DNA of 43,624 bases from JAEZRQ01 sp049294415 (GTDB lineage Bacteria; Patescibacteriota; Patescibacteriia; Patescibacteriales; UBA12465), in contig JBAQCS010000035.1 in assembly GCA_049294415.1 (NCBI GenBank), positions 1-43,624 of the forward strand. The letters run 5' to 3'. The notes below the pieces were generated by a model. The model did no database searches, was not told the origin of the DNA, and saw nothing but the letters and a program-made list of their open reading frames with translations. The stretch's first letter is position 1; every line of letters begins with the position of its first letter. Below, one piece after another: positions 39,962 to 43,624 of this stretch. The position numbers and the translations under genes are program-made.

Positions 39962-41443
39962 TTAACCATTAACATAATAATCAACTGGAGCAAAATCATC
40001 AGTTAAAACTGGGACATCTTGTTTTATTTCTTTAGTCCATAAATGTTTCAAATACTCGTTCAATTTAGGATCATCATCACTAAAGGTGGGTACTTTATCA
40101 GACTTAATGGCTACTAAAATTATATTCTGAATTACATTTTCATCTTTTATGTCTTTAACTGGAAATAAATAAACTTGAGGAAAAATACTTTTATACGTTA
40201 AGTATTCGGCTCTTAAAAATCTTCCTTTATCACCACTTAGAGATGAAATGGTATTTAAAATAACAACACCGTTATCATTTAAAATATCATATTTTTTCTG
40301 TACAGCCTCCTTGGTAGTTAATTGATATGGTATTGAATAATGGGAACTAAAAGCATCTCCAAAAATAACATCATATTTGTTATTAGTTTGGTTAAGATAT
40401 ACTCGTCCATCCTCATGATAGATTGTAAGTCTTGGATCATCCTTTAATCTAAAATGCTGTTTAGCTAATTCGGTAATTTTAGGGTCAATCTCCACTACAT
40501 CCATAGTAGCTTCGGGATAAGTGGCTAAAAAACTTTTAGGATAGGAATAACCAGCCCCACCAATCATTAAAGTTTTTTTAAAATCTTTATTAAAATGAGC
40601 AGCTAAATGATAATACTTAGTATATTCATTAACTAGCTCATCACTATTTAAAAACATGGCCGAATGATTTTCGTTATTGATACCCATTATCTTAACCAAT
40701 TCACCATCTCCAGCGTTAACTCTATTATATATCCAGATACGATTATAAGCCGTATCAATATCTAAAAAATCACTACCAGCTGCTACAAATTGTAAACTAC
40801 CAATTGTTAAACCTCCAGCTGTTATAATAATTAAAGATAATAATTTAAATTTTATATATTTTTTAGCTGACAGTAATAAAGATGTAATAATTAAAGTTAG
40901 TGATAAAATTACTAGTAGCTTATCAGTGCCAAGATGAGGGATTAAATAAAAACCAGATAAAAATGTCCCGAAGATACTGCCGGCTGTAGATAAAGCATAG
41001 AGATTTCCTATGGTAGAGCCAGACGTATCTAAATTTTCTAATTTAAGTTTAGCCGCATAAGGAGAAATCATGCCTAATAAAAAACTAGCTGGAAAAAATA
41101 AAATAATAGAAACTAAAACTGAAGACAACATCATATCAGAAATACCGGTTCGCAAAATGATAATTAGATAATCTTTAATAATAGTTGAAAGGCCAATGCC
41201 AAGTGCTGCTAAAAAAATAATAAATGCCAAACCTTCAACAGTAGTTTTTTTATCAGCTATTTTACCACCAAAATAATACCCTAAACTTAAACTACCTAAA
41301 ATAATACCAATTAAACTAGTCCAAACAAAAATGGATGTACCAAAATATGGTCCCAGAACCCTAGAACCAACTAATTCAAAAACCATCACTACTGCCCCAC
41401 AAATAAACACCACTATCTCTAAAATATATTTGCTTATCTTCAT
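39962..41443 (-). CDS. Membrane-bound spermidine-synthase-like protein (fused MFS-like/SpeE domain)
   Basis: The first 230 residues have about seven hydrophobic helices (FICGAVVMVFELVGSRVLGPYFGTSIFVWTS is the family hallmark). The C-terminal 260 residues form a spermidine-synthase-type Rossmann domain: MIGGAGYSYPKSFL (nucleotide loop), MDVVEIDPKITELAKQHF, HEDGRVYLNQ and VIFGDAFSSHYSIPYQLTTKEA. Cytosolic SpeE has a GGGDGG loop; here it is GGAGYS, so polyamine transfer is not certain and a different aminopropyl- or methyl-transfer is possible. First gene of the operon with FMN oxidoreductase, EFR1 and methyltransferase. Upstream sequence has TATATT/TATTAT boxes but no good -35. Confidence 0.88.
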   Translation of the reverse strand: MKISKYILEIVVFICGAVVMVFELVGSRVLGPYFGTSIFVWTSLIGIILGSLSLGYYFGGKIADKKTTVEGLAFIIFLAALGIGLSTIIKDYLIIILRTGISDMMLSSVLVSIILFFPASFLLGMISPYAAKLKLENLDTSGSTIGNLYALSTAGSIFGTFLSGFYLIPHLGTDKLLVILSLTLIITSLLLSAKKYIKFKLLSLIIITAGGLTIGSLQFVAAGSDFLDIDTAYNRIWIYNRVNAGDGELVKIMGINNENHSAMFLNSDELVNEYTKYYHLAAHFNKDFKKTLMIGGAGYSYPKSFLATYPEATMDVVEIDPKITELAKQHFRLKDDPRLTIYHEDGRVYLNQTNNKYDVIFGDAFSSHYSIPYQLTTKEAVQKKYDILNDNGVVILNTISSLSGDKGRFLRAEYLTYKSIFPQVYLFPVKDIKDENVIQNIILVAIKSDKVPTFSDDDPKLNEYLKHLWTKEIKQDVPVLTDDFAPVDYYVNG

Positions 41444-41530
41444 GTTTTTATATTTAGATTTTTAATTTATCTACCTAATATAATACATCTTTAGCCAAAA
41501 AAATTCTATTTTTATAAGACTTAACCATAA

Positions 41531-41563
41531 AAAAAACAAGACTACAATTAGTCTTGTTTTTTT
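41531..41563. terminator. Terminator behind the tRNA-like gene
   Basis: CAAGACTA and TAGTCTTG arms with flanking A6 and T7 around a 4-nt loop (41545-41548). On the minus strand it follows 8 nt after the tRNA-like gene. The plus-strand T run makes it symmetrical, but no plus-strand gene ends here. Confidence 0.85.
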
Positions 41564-41570
41564 ATATTAG

Positions 41571-41642
41571 CACGGGATGCAGGTGCCGCCCCTGCTCCGT
41601 CGGTTTTGGAAACCGAAATACTAGCTGTTATACTAATCCCGC
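41571..41642 (-). tRNA. tRNA-Trp-like gene (CCA anticodon) with aberrant D and T loops
   Basis: The minus strand folds as a full cloverleaf of 72 nt including the discriminator: acceptor GCGGGAT/ATCCCGT, D stem GTAT/GTAT (two G-U pairs), anticodon stem TCGGT/ACCGA with loop TTCCAAA (anticodon CCA, Trp), 4-nt variable loop, T stem GCAGG/CCTGC. The discriminator is G73, as in bacterial tRNA-Trp. The T loop is GGCGGCA instead of TTCRANY and the D loop AACAGCTA lacks the GG pair, so the usual D-T loop contact cannot form. CCA is not encoded. Its first 15 nt double as the last codons of the ORF at 41628-42293. It may be a functional odd tRNA, a decayed copy or a tRNA mimic. Confidence 0.6.
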
Positions 41643-42293
41643 AATATTACCTATCTTTTCTAAGCGCTTAATGATAATAAAAACTTCCTTTAACATTCTA
41701 CTATCTCCATACCGAATTGACAAGCACCCCTTATAGCCAGGTTTTTTATTAATTCCAGTATGGGGCTTATTATATATGGAAAAATGATTTTTGGGAATAC
41801 CTGTAACTTTTGACCAATAATCAATCATTTCTTCTTGATTATGATAATTATGTAAATGAATTCTAGCTCTAAATTTATCTTCAATGAGAATAAATGAATT
41901 TCTAAATAACCACAAATATACTTTAATCATTTCTGGATCAGAATTAATAAAATCTACGCTATTTCTAGTTTTAGCTCCTTCCCCCCAATACAACAAAGCT
42001 AAAAATAACTTATAATCATTTAGGTCGTAATTTTTATTAACTAATGCACCACAATTTTTATCAATTTTGGAAAGTAAATCTAAACTCTTTCTATGGTGAG
42101 TTTCTTTGGAACGCAAACGACCATCATCTCCTAACTTTTTTAAACGCTTCAATCCTTCAGCTGTGACAATTTCTTGACGGCACCATAAACCGGCCGTGCT
42201 TTTAGCAATATTAAATCTTTCACTTATCTCCCGAAAAGAATACCCGTGAGTTCTTAATTCCCTAGCTTGTTGTTTTAATTCATTATTATTCAT
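41628..42293 (-). CDS. HTH plus LAGLIDADG-like protein running into a tRNA-like gene
   Basis: The 221-residue protein begins with a helix-turn-helix (YSFREISERFNIAKSTAGLWCRQ, about 18-40). The second part (95-212) has LALLYWGEGAK (YWGEGAK at 102-108), followed by FINSDPEMIKVYLWLFR, RIHLHNY, YWSKVTGIP and CLSIRYGDSRMLKEVF. This layout resembles single-motif LAGLIDADG homing endonucleases, with the acidic residue of GEG in the place of the catalytic Asp; assignment is by pattern only. The ORF ends GNIAGLV-stop using the first 15 nt of the tRNA-like gene on the same strand. The mRNA looks leaderless from an extended -10 at 42300-42308. A tRNA-targeting selfish gene or tRNA-linked regulator is possible. 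Confidence 0.75.
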   Translation of the reverse strand: MNNNELKQQARELRTHGYSFREISERFNIAKSTAGLWCRQEIVTAEGLKRLKKLGDDGRLRSKETHHRKSLDLLSKIDKNCGALVNKNYDLNDYKLFLALLYWGEGAKTRNSVDFINSDPEMIKVYLWLFRNSFILIEDKFRARIHLHNYHNQEEMIDYWSKVTGIPKNHFSIYNKPHTGINKKPGYKGCLSIRYGDSRMLKEVFIIIKRLEKIGNIAGLV

Positions 42294-42299
42294 AAATAA

Positions 42300-42308
42300 A
42301 TTATAGCA
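42300..42308 (-). promoter_or_regulatory. Extended -10 promoter, predicted leaderless
   Basis: TGC followed by TATAAT on the minus strand (hexamer 42300-42305), 6 nt before the ATG at 42293. The -35 region is weak, as is usual for extended -10 promoters. Confidence 0.6.
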
Positions 42309-42345
42309 AAAGCCGTATTAAGAAAACCTTAAGAAGTGATAAAGA

Positions 42346-42389
42346 TTGAACAACAAAAAAGTGCCTATTTACAGGCACTTTCGTTGTTT
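42346..42389 (-). terminator. Terminator of the rubrerythrin/desulforedoxin operon
   Basis: AAAGTGCCT (42358-42366) and AGGCACTTT (42373-42381) around a 6-nt loop, extended by outer AACAAC/GTTGTT arms, with a T run on the minus strand. Confidence 0.82.
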
Positions 42390-42395
42390 TTTTAT

Positions 42396-42527
42396 TTATT
42401 CTTCGTCTTCAGTTTTTTCTTTCATCTCTTGTCCGCAGCAGACTAAGCGTCCGCCACCATCTTTTTCAAGACGCACTTCATTGCCGCAAACGGCGCAAAA
42501 ATAAATCTTGTCAACGCGATTAGACAT
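42396..42527 (-). CDS. Desulforedoxin-like FeCys4 mini-protein
   Basis: A 43-residue ORF reading MSNRVDKIYFCAVCGNEV.. with C11-x2-C14-G-N, then GGGRLVCCGQEM (C30, C31). The C-x2-C ... C-C-G-x-x-M arrangement is that of desulforedoxin and of the N-terminal domain of desulfoferrodoxin, which bind one iron through four Cys. The superoxide-reductase domain of desulfoferrodoxin is absent. The C-terminus is acidic (KEKTEDEE). It lies 10 bp after the rubrerythrin gene and before a terminator, so it is the last gene of that operon and probably a small electron donor in oxidative defence. Confidence 0.88.
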   Translation of the reverse strand: MSNRVDKIYFCAVCGNEVRLEKDGGGRLVCCGQEMKEKTEDEE

Positions 42528-42537
42528 AAAGTTATAA

Positions 42538-43065
42538 TTAATAATTTTCAGCTAAAATTTCAAAATGAGCTTGAGGGTGAGAACAACATGAACAAACTAG
42601 CGGTGCTTCTTCCCCTTCATGAATATGACCACAGTTATTACACTTCCAAAGTTTTACTTCGGGGCGCTTAAAGACTTCACCGTTTTCTAAATTAGTAAGC
42701 AGCTTACGATATCTTAACTCATGAGCTTTTTCTACTTCAGCTACCTCTTGAAATAATTTAGCGATATCAGTATGCCCCTCCTCCATAGCTTCTTTAGCCA
42801 TACGTGGATACATATCTGAATTCTCATATAATTCACCCTCGAAAGCAGCTTTTAAATTAGCGGGCAAATCACCAATTAAATCTAATTGCTTGGCCCACAA
42901 CTTAGCATGCTCTTTTTCATTTAAAGCTGTTTCGGTAAAAAAATTAGCAATTTGCACATAACCAGATTTTAAAGCTACAGAAGCAAAATAATCATATTTA
43001 TTTCTAGCCATCGATTCACCAGCAAAGGCCTCCTCTAAATTCTTCTTAGTCTTATCTCCAAGCAT
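42538..43065 (-). CDS. Rubrerythrin (classical domain order)
   Basis: NAD(P)H-dependent peroxide reductase. The N-terminal ferritin-like diiron domain is seen in LEEAFAGESMARNKYDYFA, NEKEH (ExxH), GELYENSDMYPRMAKEA and AEVEKAHELRY (ExxH). A C-terminal rubredoxin domain follows with C142-x2-C145 and C158-x2-C161. The second knuckle reads CSCCSHP, with an additional Cys160 where CPxCGHP is usual; whether it matters is unclear. Length 175 is slightly short. It starts 4 bp after the AI-2E-type permease gene and precedes the desulforedoxin gene. Second rubrerythrin of the window besides 21432-21959. Confidence 0.95.
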   Translation of the reverse strand: MLGDKTKKNLEEAFAGESMARNKYDYFASVALKSGYVQIANFFTETALNEKEHAKLWAKQLDLIGDLPANLKAAFEGELYENSDMYPRMAKEAMEEGHTDIAKLFQEVAEVEKAHELRYRKLLTNLENGEVFKRPEVKLWKCNNCGHIHEGEEAPLVCSCCSHPQAHFEILAENY

Positions 43066-43069
43066 AATT

Positions 43070-43624
43070 TTATTTCTTTATTTTTTTAATCTTTTTCTTG
43101 TGGTGAAACGGCATCTTTTCTTCATTAACTGATATTAGTGGCTCTTCGTCACTACAAAATTCTAAACTATAGATATGTAAAATAGTAGCCGCAATCGAAA
43201 CTATGAGTGGACCAAGCACTACGCCCCAAAAACCAAATAAAATAATACCACCTAAAATAGAAAATAAAATAAAAATTGGATTAATCATGGCCTTACCTTT
43301 CAACATCCAAGCTCTAATAATATTATCAATGGTGCCAATTATAAAGAAGCCCCAAGCGAGTACAAAAATACCCTGCCAAGTATCACCCACAATTAGATAA
43401 TACAAACCAACTGGAATATAGAAAATCATTGATCCAAGATATGGCAATAATGATAGTAATGCTACGAGCACACCAGCTAAGAAAGCTGGAAAGCCGACTA
43501 CAGCAAAGCCTAGTGCTCCGACTAAACCTTGGGCAATAGCTACCACAAAAGTGGAAACCATTGTCGTATAACTTATCTCCTTAAATTTATTAAATATTTC
43601 TCTATCATATTTATCTTCCAAAGG
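43070..43624 (-). CDS. AI-2E family permease, C-terminal part (gene continues beyond window)
   Basis: Only the last 185 codons are inside the window; the reading frame is open to the edge, so the N-terminus lies outside. The visible part has hydrophobic helices with AI-2E-family signatures: VVAIAQGLVGALGFAVVGFPAFLAGVLVALLSLLPYLGSMIFYIPVGLYYL, then FILFSILGGIILFGFWGVVLGPLIVSIAATIL. The tail is cytosolic and Lys/His-rich (HHKKKIKKIKK). The family exports diverse small molecules or ions; AI-2 itself is not implied. It precedes rubrerythrin by 4 bp. Confidence 0.88.
   Translation of the reverse strand, partial: PLEDKYDREIFNKFKEISYTTMVSTFVVAIAQGLVGALGFAVVGFPAFLAGVLVALLSLLPYLGSMIFYIPVGLYYLIVGDTWQGIFVLAWGFFIIGTIDNIIRAWMLKGKAMINPIFILFSILGGIILFGFWGVVLGPLIVSIAATILHIYSLEFCSDEEPLISVNEEKMPFHHKKKIKKIKK

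Noticed and set aside
41554..41736. Plus-strand reading frame across the tRNA-like gene
   Set aside because: It is antisense to both the tRNA-like gene and the HTH/LAGLIDADG-like ORF and reads through a terminator.

Overview
The window is AT-rich, gene-dense bacterial DNA. It has short intergenic gaps, tight operons and many U-tract terminator hairpins. The gene mix suggests a small fermentative anaerobe, most likely of the Patescibacteria/CPR type; this is inference from content, since no rRNA or marker phylogeny is available here. Supporting points are a pyruvate formate-lyase plus ADP-forming acetyl-CoA synthetase route to acetate and formate, no respiratory complexes, many peroxide/superoxide-defence iron proteins, no visible outer-membrane genes, and a YWGEG-type HTH/LAGLIDADG-like ORF running into a tRNA-like gene. 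The 4-bp overlap at sufD/sufS uses TGA as a stop, so TGA does not appear to be reassigned.

Layout. 1-1.33 kb: DEAD-box RNA helicase (minus, runs off the left edge). 1.5-4.1 kb: a 13-repeat cysteine-bearing solenoid protein, an adenylate kinase and a GNAT enzyme with a Cys-rich tail. 4.2-5.4 kb: YhiN/HI0933-type flavoprotein. 5.5-11.5 kb: a fermentation operon on the minus strand, in transcription order pflA, focA, fused ADP-forming acyl-CoA synthetase, pflB. 11.5-13.2 kb: Kef-type antiporter. 13.4-14.5 kb: two unknown genes sharing a terminator. 14.6-16.4 kb: overlapping acyltransferase-3 and SGNH hydrolase genes. 16.5-19.6 kb: a block that looks less AT-rich, with a lipoprotein, a GHKL-fold ATPase and an HTH protein. 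19.8 kb: greA. 20.3-26.8 kb: Rrf2 regulator, sufC-B-D-S-U, a rubrerythrin with N-terminal rubredoxin domain, rubredoxin and corA. 26.9-27.7 kb: membrane haem protein plus membrane-anchored ferredoxin. 27.9-33.3 kb: MarR-controlled MacA/MacB-like efflux operon. 33.4-35.9 kb: mgtA. 36.0-37.9 kb: PDE-like HD protein, DUF1294 protein and a beta-rich GIN-like protein. 37.9-41.4 kb: operon of a membrane spermidine-synthase-like protein, FMN oxidoreductase, EFR1 ferredoxin and methyltransferase. 41.6-42.3 kb: tRNA-Trp-like gene overlapped by the HTH/LAGLIDADG-like ORF. 42.4-43.6 kb: AI-2E-type permease (partial), rubrerythrin and a 43-residue desulforedoxin.

How the genes work together. PflA activates PflB, which splits pyruvate to acetyl-CoA and formate. 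FocA exports formate and the ADP-forming synthetase turns acetyl-CoA into acetate plus ATP. The glycyl radical and Fe-S enzymes are oxygen-sensitive, which fits the SUF assembly operon under a Cys-bearing Rrf2 regulator and the rubrerythrin/rubredoxin/desulforedoxin genes. Magnesium supply is covered by both CorA and MgtA.

Regulation. Near-consensus -35/-10 promoters can be read in front of many genes. In four cases the -10 box lies only 6-8 nt from the start codon, suggesting leaderless mRNAs. Most starts inspected show no Shine-Dalgarno sequence; the GHKL gene, with GGAGG, is a clear exception. No gap exceeds about 300 bases without a gene. No CRISPR array, rRNA gene or insertion sequence was seen.
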